DNA of 64,000 nt, from positions 62,001 to 126,000 of the forward strand of contig JAMSKV010000005.1 in assembly GCA_024515975.1 (NCBI GenBank). Reading direction: 5' to 3'. This stretch comes from Endosaccharibacter trunci. Lineage in GTDB: Bacteria; Pseudomonadota; Alphaproteobacteria; Acetobacterales; Acetobacteraceae. Positions 43,098 through 53,900 of this stretch are shown here, one piece after another. The notes beneath the pieces were generated by a model. The model had not been told where the DNA came from. It ran no database searches and saw only the letters and a list, made by a program, of their open reading frames with translations. Made by a program: the position numbers and the translations under genes. Numbering within the stretch: position 1 is the first letter of the stretch; each line of letters opens with the position of its first letter.

Positions 43098-43808
43098 ATG
43101 CCAGACGCACCCAGGCACATCGTTTCCTCCTACGAGCAGGAGCTGAACCAGCTCCGCGCGCTGATGGCGCGCATGGGCGGGCTGGTGGAGAACCAGACCG
43201 CGCTCGCGATCCAGGCGATCATCGATCACAACGCTGAAAGCGCCCAGGCGGCCATGGAGCAGGACCCCGAGGTCGACGCTCTGGAACGCGAAGTGGAGAG
43301 CCGCGCGATCAAGCTGCTGGCTCTTCGCGCGCCGATGGCCCAGGACCTGCGCGAGATCGTGTCCGCGCTCAAGGTCACCAGCGATCTGGAGCGGATCGGC
43401 GACTACGCCGCCAACGTCGCCAAGCGCTCGCTCCGTCTCGGCCCGACCGGCAACGACATCTCGCTGGGCGGCCTGCGCTCCATGGGCCGGCTCGTGCAGG
43501 AAGGCCTGCGCCTCGCCATCGATGCCCTCGGCCAGAACGATGCTGAAAAGGCGCTCGATGTCTGGCGCTCGGACAAGGCGGTGGACGAGATCTACACCGC
43601 CATGTTCCGCGAGCTGGTCACCTACATGATGGAAGACCCGCGCAATATCGGCGCCTGCACGCACCTGCTGTTCATCGCCAAGAACCTGGAGCGGATCGGC
43701 GACCACGCCACCAACATCGCCGAACGGGTACACTACTCCGTCACCGGCGCCATGCTGCCTGCCTCGCGTCCGCGCGGTTCGGCCAGTCCGGAGACCCCGA
43801 CCCCATGA
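43098..43808 (+). CDS. phoU: Phosphate signalling protein PhoU
   Basis: A 236-residue protein of two similar three-helix bundles, connecting the PstSCAB transporter to the PhoR kinase and restraining the regulon when phosphate is plentiful. The metal-binding repeat motifs are seen twice: 'KVTSDLERIGDYAANVAKR' (as 'DLERIGDYAAN') near residue 97 and 'KNLERIGDHATNIAE' near residue 197. Its stop overlaps the phoB start (ATGA at 43805-43808), so regulator and modulator are translationally coupled. Confidence 0.95.
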   Translation: MPDAPRHIVSSYEQELNQLRALMARMGGLVENQTALAIQAIIDHNAESAQAAMEQDPEVDALEREVESRAIKLLALRAPMAQDLREIVSALKVTSDLERIGDYAANVAKRSLRLGPTGNDISLGGLRSMGRLVQEGLRLAIDALGQNDAEKALDVWRSDKAVDEIYTAMFRELVTYMMEDPRNIGACTHLLFIAKNLERIGDHATNIAERVHYSVTGAMLPASRPRGSASPETPTP

Positions 43809-44569
43809 GCCAGTCCCTTTCCTTAGCCGCCGCTCCGGCCTCCGCCGCCCCCCGTCGGTCGGGCGGACGCGACGAGACCCGCCAGCGCGTGCTCGTGGTC
43901 GAGGACGACCCTTCGCTCGCCGTGATGCTGCGCTACAACCTGGAAAAGCTCGGCTATCAGGTGGACGAGGCCGCGGACGGCCAGGAAGCCCTGCTGAAGA
44001 TCGCCGAACAGGCGCCCGATCTGGTGCTGCTGGACTGGATGCTGCCCTCTCTGTCGGGCATTGAGGTGTGCCGCCAGATCCGCCGGCGCACCCAGACGCG
44101 CGACCTGCCGGTGATCATGCTGACGGCGCGCGTCGAGGAACAGGATTCGATCCGCGGCCTCAACACCGGCGCCGACGACTACATCACCAAGCCGTTCTCC
44201 ATGGAGGCGCTCGTGGCCCGCGTACGCGCCCTCCTGCGGCGCACCCAGCCGGTCGCATCGGGCCGCACGCTGCGCTTCCACGACATCGTGCTCGACGGCA
44301 CCGAGCATCGCGTGCAGCGCAACGACCGGCCGGTGCGTCTGGGCCCGACGGAATATCGCCTGCTGGAGTTCCTGATGCAGCATCCGCGCCGCGTCTTCTC
44401 GCGCGAGGACCTGCTGAACGCGGTCTGGGGCGCCGACATCCACGTCGAGGCGCGCACGGTGGACGTGCATATCCGCCGTCTCCGCAAGGCGCTGAACGGC
44501 CCCGACGAACAGGACGTGGTGCGCACGGTGCGCACCGCCGGCTACGCGCTGGACCTGGAGGCGGCCTGA
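43805..44569 (+). CDS. phoB: Phosphate regulon response regulator PhoB
   Basis: A 254-residue OmpR-type regulator. An extra ~27 N-terminal residues precede the receiver domain, which has acidic 'VEDD', phospho-acceptor Asp77 in 'VLLDWMLPSLSG', 'MLTARVEE' and Lys in 'YITKPFSMEAL'. The winged-helix output domain has 'GPTEYRLLEFLMQHPRRVFSR' (as 'PTEYRLLEFLM') and 'TVDVHIRRLRKAL'. It binds Pho boxes such as 39188-39220. phoR lies 63 bp downstream. Confidence 0.95.
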   Translation: MSQSLSLAAAPASAAPRRSGGRDETRQRVLVVEDDPSLAVMLRYNLEKLGYQVDEAADGQEALLKIAEQAPDLVLLDWMLPSLSGIEVCRQIRRRTQTRDLPVIMLTARVEEQDSIRGLNTGADDYITKPFSMEALVARVRALLRRTQPVASGRTLRFHDIVLDGTEHRVQRNDRPVRLGPTEYRLLEFLMQHPRRVFSREDLLNAVWGADIHVEARTVDVHIRRLRKALNGPDEQDVVRTVRTAGYALDLEAA

Positions 44570-44632
44570 ACCCTTCTCGCGGGCGAACCGGATGACGATG
44601 CCGCCTCTTTCCTCGTCCGGGTCCCGCCGATC

Positions 44633-45853
44633 GTGAGCCTGTGGCGCAAGCGGCCGCCGGTCAGCGCTCCTCTGGGCAGCACTCCTCTGGGCAGCGCTTC
44701 GTCGGAAAGCAGCCTCCGGGAAAGTGCCGCGCTTGGTGAGCCGGTGGCGGTGCCAGGCACTTCGGGCCATCGCCCGTCGCTGGGCGCCCTGCTGGACCTG
44801 GTGCCGCACCCGCTGCTCGCGCTGGACCGGGACGGCACGTTGCGTCATGCCAACGAGACGGCGCAGGCGCAGATCGGCGATGCCCTCCCGGCCCTGCTCC
44901 GCAATCCGGCGCTGGGCCAGGCCCTGCGGACCCTGCTGCCCGGCGGCACCGGGCAGGTCGACGTGCAGATGGACGTGCCGGTGCGCCGCACGCTCCGGGT
45001 GTCGATCCGCTGTGAAGGGGCCGCCGGCGGCGCGCACGGCGGTTCGAGGCGCGGATTGCTGCTGCTGTCCGTGCAGGACCGCTCCGAGCTGGAGGCGGTG
45101 GAGCGGATGCGCAGCGATTTCATCGCCAATGCGAGCCACGAACTGCGCACGCCGCTGGCCAGCCTGATCGGCTTCATCGAGACGCTGCAGGGGCCCGCCG
45201 CCGACGATGCGCCGGCACGAATCCGGTTCCTGTCCATCATGGCCGGCCAGGCCACGCGCATGCGCCGGCTGATCGACAACCTGCTCAGCCTGTCGCGCAT
45301 CCAGATGCACGAGCACGAACGTCCGTCGAGCCTCGTCTCCGTGGCGGCCGTCGCGCGTCGCGTCGCCGATGCGCACGAGCCGCTGCTCGCCGCATCGGGT
45401 CACAGCCTGAGCATCGATATCGCCGCTGGCCTGCCGCCGGTCGCGGCCGATGCGGATCAGCTTTCCCAGGTGCTGACCAACTTCCTCGACAATGCGGTGA
45501 AATATGCCGGGCGTCCGGATCGCCCGGCGACGATCGTGCTCTCGGTCGAACCGGCCCGCGCGGGAATCGACCCCCAGGCGGACGGGGTGGTGCTGGCGGT
45601 GACCGATGACGGTCCGGGCATCGCTCCGCAACATGTGCCGCGTCTGACCGAACGCTTCTACCGCATCGAGGACGGTCCGGGCGGCAAGGTCGGCAGCGGC
45701 CTCGGCCTTGCCATCGTCAAGCATATCGTCGGCCGCCATGGCGGACGGCTGACCATCACCAGCACCGAAGGGCAGGGGGCGCGGTTCGCCGTCTGGCTGC
45801 CGCGCGCGCCGGTGCCCGCCACGGCGGCGATCGGCGCCACGCGGCAGCGCTGA
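44633..45853 (+). CDS. phoR: PhoR-type sensor histidine kinase without membrane anchor
   Basis: A 406-residue kinase paired by position with PhoB. Residues ~1-45 are a low-complexity Ser/Pro/Leu stretch containing an imperfect 15-bp repeat. A PAS-like domain (~50-150, 'LVPHPLLALDRDGTLRHANE') is followed by the phospho-acceptor His169 in 'FIANASHELRTPLASL'. The ATPase domain has 'NFLDNAVKYA', 'VTDDGPGIA', 'RFYRIEDG' and 'GSGLGLAIVKHI'. Unlike most PhoR proteins it has no N-terminal membrane helices. GTG at 44633 is the only reasonable start. Its place after phoB is unlike the common alphaproteobacterial order with phoR first. Confidence 0.87.
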   Translation: MSLWRKRPPVSAPLGSTPLGSASSESSLRESAALGEPVAVPGTSGHRPSLGALLDLVPHPLLALDRDGTLRHANETAQAQIGDALPALLRNPALGQALRTLLPGGTGQVDVQMDVPVRRTLRVSIRCEGAAGGAHGGSRRGLLLLSVQDRSELEAVERMRSDFIANASHELRTPLASLIGFIETLQGPAADDAPARIRFLSIMAGQATRMRRLIDNLLSLSRIQMHEHERPSSLVSVAAVARRVADAHEPLLAASGHSLSIDIAAGLPPVAADADQLSQVLTNFLDNAVKYAGRPDRPATIVLSVEPARAGIDPQADGVVLAVTDDGPGIAPQHVPRLTERFYRIEDGPGGKVGSGLGLAIVKHIVGRHGGRLTITSTEGQGARFAVWLPRAPVPATAAIGATRQR

Positions 45854-45863
45854 CAGCCCTCGG

Positions 45864-45896
45864 CGTTGCAGTCATGCAACGACATAATTCTGCAAT
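45864..45896 (+). promoter_or_regulatory. Palindrome and Pho-box-like half-sites upstream of the porin gene
   Basis: A perfect 7-bp inverted repeat CGTTGCA/TGCAACG (4-nt loop) at 45864-45881 is overlapped by pentamers GTCAT (45871), GACAT (45881) and GCAAT (45892) spaced 10-11 bp apart, as in a degenerate Pho box. It lies ~100 bp before the porin start. Could be a phoR terminator, an operator or both. Confidence 0.35.
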
Positions 45897-45997
45897 AAAT
45901 CCTTCGCTGAACCGACACTTCGTCCCGAAACCCTTTTGGCTATTCGTTCCGCGTCCGCAAGGCAGGCCGTTTCCTGCACGCACGAAAGTTGGGTTTC

Positions 45998-47725
45998 ATG
46001 ACAAGACGATTTCCGAAATCAGCCCTGATGGCTGCCACGGCGCTGTGCGGCGCGGTGTCTGCCGGCCCGGCCATGGCGGATACGACGTCGGCTCAGATTT
46101 CCGCCATCGAGAAGCAGATCCACGCGCTCGAGGGTCAGCTGAACCACATGAAGCGCGACCTGTCCGCGCGTAACGAGGAAGTCGCCGCCGCCCGTCGCGA
46201 AGCCTCCGTCGCCGCCCGCCAGGCGCGAGAAGCGCAGGAGCGCATGGGGCCGGTGCGCTATGATACCAGCGGCCGCCCGATTCCGCCGATGCCGTTGTCG
46301 GCGCCCCCGGGCTACGCCGCCTATGCCGGGTCGAGCGGCTCGCCCTACATGAACGTCGCCGGCTATCCGAGCTACGTGCCGAGCGGGCCGAAGCTGAAGC
46401 AGGGCCAGTTCCAGCTCGGCGGCGTCCGCGTGACGCTGGGCGGCTTCCTGGAAGCGGCCGGCATCTACCGTTCGCGCAACGAGGCGGCCGATATTTCGTC
46501 GAGCTTCAACACCGGCATCCCTTATCCGCAGAGCCCCAACTACCACCAGGGCGAGTTCCGCGGCACCGCGCGCCAGAGCCGAATCTCGCTGCTGGCCGAG
46601 GGCAATCCGAACAGCGTGACCACGCTGACGGGCTATTACGAAACCGATTTCAACAGCGCGGGCGTCTCCTCCAACTCCGGCGAAAGCAACAGCTACACGC
46701 TGCGCGAACGTCAGCTTTTCGCCCAGTATTACCGCTCGGATCTCGATTTCTACCTGCTCGGCGGCCAGGCCTGGAGCTTGCTGACCATGAGCAAGGCCGG
46801 CATGGCCGGACGCAGCGAGGATCTGCCGTCGGTGATCGACGCCCAGTACGTGCCGGGCTTCGTCTGGACGCGCAATGTCGGCCTGCGCATCGTCAAAGGC
46901 TTCGACCACGACAAGTATGATATCGGCCTGTCTGTCGAAAGCCCGGAAAGCAGCTACTCGCAGACCGCGACCTCGCTGGCTGGCGCGACCATCAACACCA
47001 CCAACGCGGGCTTGAACGGCAACGGTTCGACCCTCAACAACACCGCGAACTACTCCACCGAGTATGCGCCGGACGTGATCGCCAAGTTCACGGCCGATCC
47101 GGGCTGGGGCCATTACGAGGTGTTCGGCGTCGCGCGCTTCCTGCACGACCGCGTCGAGTATCCGGGTGCGGGCACCAACCATACCGTCGTGGCGGGCGGC
47201 GGCGGCGTGGGCTTCACTCTGCCGATCGTGCCGAAGCGCCTCGAACTGCGCGCCTCCGTGCTCGCCGGCGAGGGCATCGGCCGCTACGGCTCCGCCCAGC
47301 TCGCCGACGCGACGATCGCCCGCGACGGTTCGCCCAAGCCACTGCCCGAGGTGCTCGCCCTGGCTGGCCTGACCTTCCATGCCACCAAGAAGCTCGACTT
47401 CTATTCCTATATCGGCACCGAGCAGATCACCCATGCCGAGGACTACCGGGTCGGCAAGACGGGCTACGGCTACGGCAGCCCGCTCTATTCCAACGCCGGT
47501 TGCGAAACCGAGCTGAGCACCCTGTCCTGCACCGCCAACACCAAGGGCATCGTGCAGTTCACCGGTGGCACCTGGTGGAAGTTCCTGAAGGGCGATTACG
47601 GCACCATGCAGACCGGCCTTCAGTATTCCTACACCAAGCGCTCGATCTTCCCGGGCGTCGGCGGCAATCCCAGCACCGACGAGAACATCCTGATGTTCTC
47701 GTTCCGCTACTACCCGTTCCAGTAG
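45998..47725 (+). CDS. Outer-membrane porin with N-terminal coiled coil
   Basis: A 575-residue exported protein. The signal peptide ('SALMAATALCGAVSAGPAMA') is cleaved near residue 31. Next comes a coiled coil (~33-85, 'ISAIEKQIHALEGQLNHMKRD' type heptads), which in related porins contacts peptidoglycan or trimerises. A Pro/Tyr linker and a beta-barrel of alternating polar/hydrophobic strands follow, ending in 'LMFSFRYYPFQ'. The barrel resembles porins of acidophilic and acetic acid Rhodospirillales. ATG at 45998; TTG at 45989 is less likely. Its position right after the phosphate operon suggests, but does not show, anion/phosphate uptake. Confidence 0.82.
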   Translation: MTRRFPKSALMAATALCGAVSAGPAMADTTSAQISAIEKQIHALEGQLNHMKRDLSARNEEVAAARREASVAARQAREAQERMGPVRYDTSGRPIPPMPLSAPPGYAAYAGSSGSPYMNVAGYPSYVPSGPKLKQGQFQLGGVRVTLGGFLEAAGIYRSRNEAADISSSFNTGIPYPQSPNYHQGEFRGTARQSRISLLAEGNPNSVTTLTGYYETDFNSAGVSSNSGESNSYTLRERQLFAQYYRSDLDFYLLGGQAWSLLTMSKAGMAGRSEDLPSVIDAQYVPGFVWTRNVGLRIVKGFDHDKYDIGLSVESPESSYSQTATSLAGATINTTNAGLNGNGSTLNNTANYSTEYAPDVIAKFTADPGWGHYEVFGVARFLHDRVEYPGAGTNHTVVAGGGGVGFTLPIVPKRLELRASVLAGEGIGRYGSAQLADATIARDGSPKPLPEVLALAGLTFHATKKLDFYSYIGTEQITHAEDYRVGKTGYGYGSPLYSNAGCETELSTLSCTANTKGIVQFTGGTWWKFLKGDYGTMQTGLQYSYTKRSIFPGVGGNPSTDENILMFSFRYYPFQ

Positions 47726-47750
47726 TCATCCTTTCTTGATCATACGGCGC

Positions 47751-47773
47751 GGCCGGCCCCAGCAGGGCCGGCC
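47751..47773 (+). terminator. GC-rich hairpin after porin gene
   Basis: Perfect 9-bp stem GGCCGGCCC/GGGCCGGCC with a 5-nt loop, 26 bp after the porin stop. Only a short, interrupted T stretch follows. Confidence 0.5.
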
Positions 47774-48068
47774 GTTCTGATGTCGTATCGTCATTGTGCA
47801 CCGCACTTGCGCACCGCCTCCGGCCCCGCTATATGGGCGACGTGGGTGCACTGCGCAGCGCCTGTTGTCTGCTGAACATCAGCTGGATCGGCGCAGAGGC
47901 CCGGCTCGTTTCGGATACGACACCCACCATCACCACCCTGCGATCGCCCGGCCGACCGGTTCCATCGAACCGTCCGTCAGCCATTTCTTTATTGTTTCAT
48001 GCGATAGCCATGCTGTTGCCCCGACGGGCGATGCAGGCTCCGGGCGCCAGGGAGGCGCCACCAAACCC
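47774..48068. promoter_or_regulatory. Upstream/leader region of the DEAD-box helicase gene
   Basis: About 295 bp between the porin hairpin and the helicase start. Frames here (for example 47794-48072) have no protein character. Long leaders are usual ahead of RhlE/CsdA-type helicase genes, where they allow cold or autoregulation; no specific structure was resolved. Confidence 0.35.
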
Positions 48069-49421
<1,353 letters not shown>

Positions 49422-49426
49422 GCAGG

Positions 49427-50767
49427 GTGAAGACCACGGCGCTGCGCGGGCGGATCGTCGGTTTTCGCGACGATCCCTTCCTGCAGCCGCCGTCATCCTG
49501 CCTGCAATACGAGCCCGACGGGCTGGTATTGATCCGCGACGGCCTGATCGCTTCGGTCGGTCCGTTCGCGGAGTTGGCCCCGACCCTGCCGCAGGGCACG
49601 CCGATCCACGATTACGGCGACGCCATCATCTCCGCGGGCTTCGTGGATGCGCATGTGCATTTCCCGCAGTTCGGCGTGATCGCCGCGCCCGGCGAGCAGC
49701 TGCTGGAATGGCTCGAACGCTACGTGTTCCCGGCCGAAGCCCGTTTCGCCGACGAAACCCATGCGGAGCGGGTCGCGGGGCTGTTTCTGCGCGAGCTGCT
49801 CCGCAACGGCACCACCACCGCCTGCGTCTATTGCAGCGTCCATCCGCAATCGGTGGATGCGTTCTTTCGCGAGTCCGAGCGGTTCAACACCCGCATGATC
49901 GCCGGCAAGGTGCTGATGGACCGCAACGCCCCACCAGCGCTGCGCGACACGGCCCGGACCGGCCACGATGACAGCCTCGCCTTGATCCGGCGCTGGCATG
50001 GTCGCGGCCGTCAGAGCTACGCCGTCACCCCGCGCTTTGCCGCCTCGTGTACGCCGGAACAACTCGAAGCGGCCGGCGACCTGCTGCAGCGCGCGGACGG
50101 ATTGTTCGTGCAGACCCATCTTTCGGAAAACCTGGCCGAGATCGAATGGGTGAAGCAGCTCTTCCCGGATAGCGCGTCCTATCTCGACGTGTACGACCGC
50201 TATGGGCTGGTGGGCGAACGCACCGTGCTCGGACACGGCATCCATCTGGCGGAACAGGATTTCTGCTGCTGCCATCGCAAAGGGGCCGCGTTGGCGCATT
50301 GCCCGACCTCGAACCGGTTTCTTGGCTCGGGCGCGTTCCGGCTGTTCGATGCGCGGGACGGACGCCGCCCGGTGCATGTGGCACTCGGCACGGATGTCGG
50401 CGCCGGCACCAGCCTGTCGCAGCTCGCCACGCTGGGCGAGGCCTACAAGACCGCGCAGGCAGTCGGACGCGGCACGCTGGGCGCGATCCAGGGTTTCTGG
50501 CTGGCAACGCTCGGCGGCGCGCGCGCCTTGCAACTCGACGACCGCATCGGACGCGTCGCTCCCGGCTTCGAAGCCGATCTCGTGGTGCTCGATCCTGGCG
50601 CCACCGATCTGCTGCGATTCCGCACCGAGCAGGGCGGCGATATCGAGGACACGCTGTTCGCCCTGATGACAATCGGCGACGACCGCGCCGTGCGCGCCAC
50701 ATGGGTTGCGGGCGAGTGCGTTTATGATCGTGACCGCGCCGAGCCGTTCGCGCCGGTAACCGATTAA
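49427..50767 (+). CDS. guaD: Guanine deaminase
   Basis: A 446-residue amidohydrolase converting guanine to xanthine in purine salvage and breakdown. Metal ligands are in 'FVDAHVHFPQFGVI' near residue 68, 'QTHLSEN' near 228 and 'GHGIHL' near 268. The 'ALGTDVGAGTSLS' motif near residue 322 is the guanine-deaminase signature, as is 'PRFAASC'. GTG at 49427 comes 5 bp after the helicase stop with AGCAGG ahead, so it may be co-transcribed with the helicase. Downstream are dispersed palindromes at 50780-50895. Confidence 0.93.
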   Translation: MKTTALRGRIVGFRDDPFLQPPSSCLQYEPDGLVLIRDGLIASVGPFAELAPTLPQGTPIHDYGDAIISAGFVDAHVHFPQFGVIAAPGEQLLEWLERYVFPAEARFADETHAERVAGLFLRELLRNGTTTACVYCSVHPQSVDAFFRESERFNTRMIAGKVLMDRNAPPALRDTARTGHDDSLALIRRWHGRGRQSYAVTPRFAASCTPEQLEAAGDLLQRADGLFVQTHLSENLAEIEWVKQLFPDSASYLDVYDRYGLVGERTVLGHGIHLAEQDFCCCHRKGAALAHCPTSNRFLGSGAFRLFDARDGRRPVHVALGTDVGAGTSLSQLATLGEAYKTAQAVGRGTLGAIQGFWLATLGGARALQLDDRIGRVAPGFEADLVVLDPGATDLLRFRTEQGGDIEDTLFALMTIGDDRAVRATWVAGECVYDRDRAEPFAPVTD

Positions 50768-50779
50768 CGGCATTCAGTT

Positions 50780-50895
50780 CTTCTTTTTCTGAAGAAAAAG
50801 AAGCAAAAAGATTTCTGTCCGTTTGAACTCGAACCTGGCCGGTTCTCGGCTCCAAAACGGATAGGCGTTTTTTGGTTCTTTTTTGCAAAAAGAAC
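50780..50895. repeat. Dispersed AT-rich palindrome cluster, copy 2
   Basis: Three inverted repeats in a row between convergent guaD and smc. 50780-50811 is the exact reverse complement of 19014-19045. 50818-50861 has TCCGTTT/AAACGGA arms enclosing GAACC/GGTTC. 50875-50895 is a 9-bp GTTCTTTTT/AAAAAGAAC hairpin just after the smc stop. Probably terminates both genes. Confidence 0.85.
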
Positions 50896-50906
50896 AAGAA
50901 CCGGCG

Positions 50907-53900
50907 CTAACCCACCATCGCCGTGGCCGCGGCCAGATCCACCGACAGCACACGGCTCACGCCGCGCTCCTGCATCGTCACGCCGTAGAGGCGATCCATA
51001 TGCGCCATGGTGAGCTGGTGATGCGTCACCACCAGGAAGCGCGTGCCGGCCTCGCGCACCATGTCGCCGAGCAGCGAACAGAATCGCTCCACATTGGCGT
51101 CGTCGAGCGGCGCGTCCACCTCGTCCAGAACGCAGATCGGCGCCGGGTTGCAGCGGAACACGGCGAACACCAGCGATAGCGCGGTCAGCGCCTGCTCGCC
51201 GCCGGACAGGAGCGACAGCGTGGCCAGCTTCTTGCCCGGCGGCTGCGCGTAGATCTCCAGCCCGGCCTCGAGCGGATCGTCCGACCCCACCATGCCGAGA
51301 TGCGCGCGGCCGCCGTTGAACATGCGCGCGAACAGGGACTGGAAATACCGGTCCACCTGCTCGAACACCGCCAGCAGCCGTTCGCGGCCCTCGCGGTTCA
51401 GCTGGCCGATCTGGCCGCGCAGGCGGCCGATCGCGGTCTCGATCTCCTCCCGCTCGCGGACGATCGATTCCATGCGCGCCGTGGCCTCGTTCAGTTCCAG
51501 GTCCGCGCGCAGATTCACCGGCCCCATCGCGTCCCGCTCGCGCACAAGGGCTGCGATGCGACGGCGCAGCGCGGTCTCGGCATTCTCGGTCAGATCGGCC
51601 GGCACCTCCGTCGGCGGTTCCGGCGTGTCGGCCAGAAGCCGCGCCAGAATTTCGGCCGCCTGCTCCGCCCGCCCTTCCGCACGCAGCAACGCTTCCCGCG
51701 CGGCTGCGAAGGCGGTGTCCGCGTCCCGTCGCCGTGTCGCGGCTTCCGTCGCCGCCGCTTCAGCCGCCTGGAGCCGCGCGATGGCGTCGGCATGCTGCTG
51801 CGCCGCGCCCGACAGGGCGGCCTCGATCGCCGCGCGGCGCGCGGTTTCGCCGTCCGGGTCGAGCCTGCGCGCCTGCGCCTCCTCGCGCGCCGCCAGAAGC
51901 CGGGCCCCGGCCTCCTCCGCCTCGGTCCGCGCGGCCGCCAGGCGGCGAGTCCAGTCCGCGACTGCCGCGCGTAAGGGCGCTTCGCGCGCCTCCAGGGATA
52001 TCGCCTCGCTCTGGAGCGCGCCGAGCGCGTCCGCCGCCGTCCGGTCCGCCACGCGCGCCTCCGAAAGCGCCGCATCCGACCGCGCCGTCGCTTCCGCAGC
52101 CGCCTCCAGGTCGGGGAGCGCTTTGGCTGCCTCCTCCAGGGCTGCGACCGCGTCGTTCGCCTCCGCCCGCTCCAGATCCGCCGCCGCACGGCGCGCCGAC
52201 AGGGCCGCGATCCGGGCCTCGGTGTCCCGTTGCAGCGCCGCGATGCGATCGCGCTCCGCCGTCCGGGCGGCGAGGGCGGCACGGGCGGCATCGCGCGCGG
52301 TCCTGGCGGCCAGCTCCGCCTGCGACGCGGCGTTCGCCCGCGCGTCGGCATCGATGGCGATGGTCCGCGCCTCGTCCGGCGCCATCGCCGACAGCGCGTC
52401 GCGCGCCGCGATCAGCGCCGTTTCCGCCGCCGCCATCTCGTCGCGCAGACGGTCCAGCGCCGGCAGCAGGGAACCGCGCGCGGTTTCATGGGCGCTGTGC
52501 TGCGCCGCCAGCGACGCGGCCTTGGCGCGTGCCTCCTGCAAGGCCGTGTCCGCGGCAACACGCGCCCGCCGCGCCCGGGCCTCCGTCTCCTGGGCGGCCG
52601 CATCCGCACGCGCCGCTCCCGAGGCCGCCGCCGCCAGATCCTGCTTCGAGGGCAGGGTGTCCAGCGCCTCCATGGCGGCGGTCCGGGCCGCTTCCGCCTC
52701 GGCGAGGGCGGCTTCCGCGCGGCTGCGGCGCGGCTCCGTCGCCTGGAGCCGGGCGCGGTTCTGCGCCTCCTGCGACGACAGGCGGTTTTCGGTCTGCCGC
52801 GCCGCGTCGAGTGCCTGTTCCGCCGCCCCACGGTCCTGGCGCAGCGTTTGCAGCCTTTCGATCAGCGCCGCGCGCTTTCGCGCGATCTCTCCCAGCCCTT
52901 CGGCCGCCGGACTCAGAGCCGAATCGACCTCGGCCAGAGCTGCCAGCGTGTCGCGATGGCGCGCGCGCTGCTGCAAACGGATCGAGGCCGCGCTCGGCTG
53001 GCCGGCATCGATGCTGAACCCGTCCCAGCGCCACAGCGCGCCGGCGCGCGTCACCAGGCATTCGCCCGGCTTCAGCGCCGCCTGCAGGGCCTGTCCGTCC
53101 GCATCGTCGGGCAGCAATCCGGCATGGTCCAACGCGCGGGACAGCGGTTCCGGCGCGGCGAGCAGCGTGGACAAGGGTTGCGCCGACCCCGGCAGGGCGG
53201 GAGCGGGCAGGGAGGCGAGCATCCGCCAGCGCTGCGGCGCCTCCGGCACGCACCCCGCATCGAGACCGTCTGCCAGAACCGCCGCCACAGCCCGTTCCAG
53301 CCCCGCCGGCACCTCCAGCGACTCGGCCAGGGTGGCCCAGGCACGCGATCCGGCTTCGGCGCCGGATGCGAGCGCCTGGGCCAGACCGTCCGCTTCCGCG
53401 GCCAGACGGGCGGAGCGTTCGCGCAGCGCCGCCAGAGCCTCGCTCTGGGCGTCGTGCTCCGATTGCGCCGCACTGTAGGCGCCCTCGGCCGTTTCCAGCG
53501 ATGTCTTCACCGCGTCCAGCGCGGTCTCGGCCTTCTCCCGCTTGTCCACAGCACTGCTCAGCACGCCTTCCGCCAGCGCGGCTGCCAGCGCGGCGTCGTG
53601 GTCGCGCCGGGCCTGGGCGTGTTCGTTTCGCGCCCTGTCGAGCGCCGCCGCGCAGCGGTTCCGCTCCGCCTCCGCCTGGGCGCGGGTGCGCGCGCCGTCC
53701 CGGCTGCGTCCTTCCGCTTCCATGCGCGCCGCCGCCGCCGCCCCGCGCGCCTGTTCCGCGTCTTCCAGCGCGCGCCTGGCGTCGGCCAGAACCGTTTCCG
53801 CCCTCTTCACCGCCGCGTCGGCGGCGGCGCGAAGCTCCGCCGGCACCAGCCGGTTTTCGGCATCCGCCAGACGGGTCTCCAGCGTGGCGCACTCGCGTCC

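Noticed and set aside
50875-50895. Simple intrinsic terminator of smc
   Set aside because: The hairpin is there, but the following minus-strand sequence is A-rich rather than T-rich, so it was kept under the repeat cluster instead of being called a terminator.
51292-53478. 728-codon plus-strand open frame
   Set aside because: Antisense of the SMC coiled coil; the Ala/Ser/Arg-only text comes from the repetitive codons of the arm.
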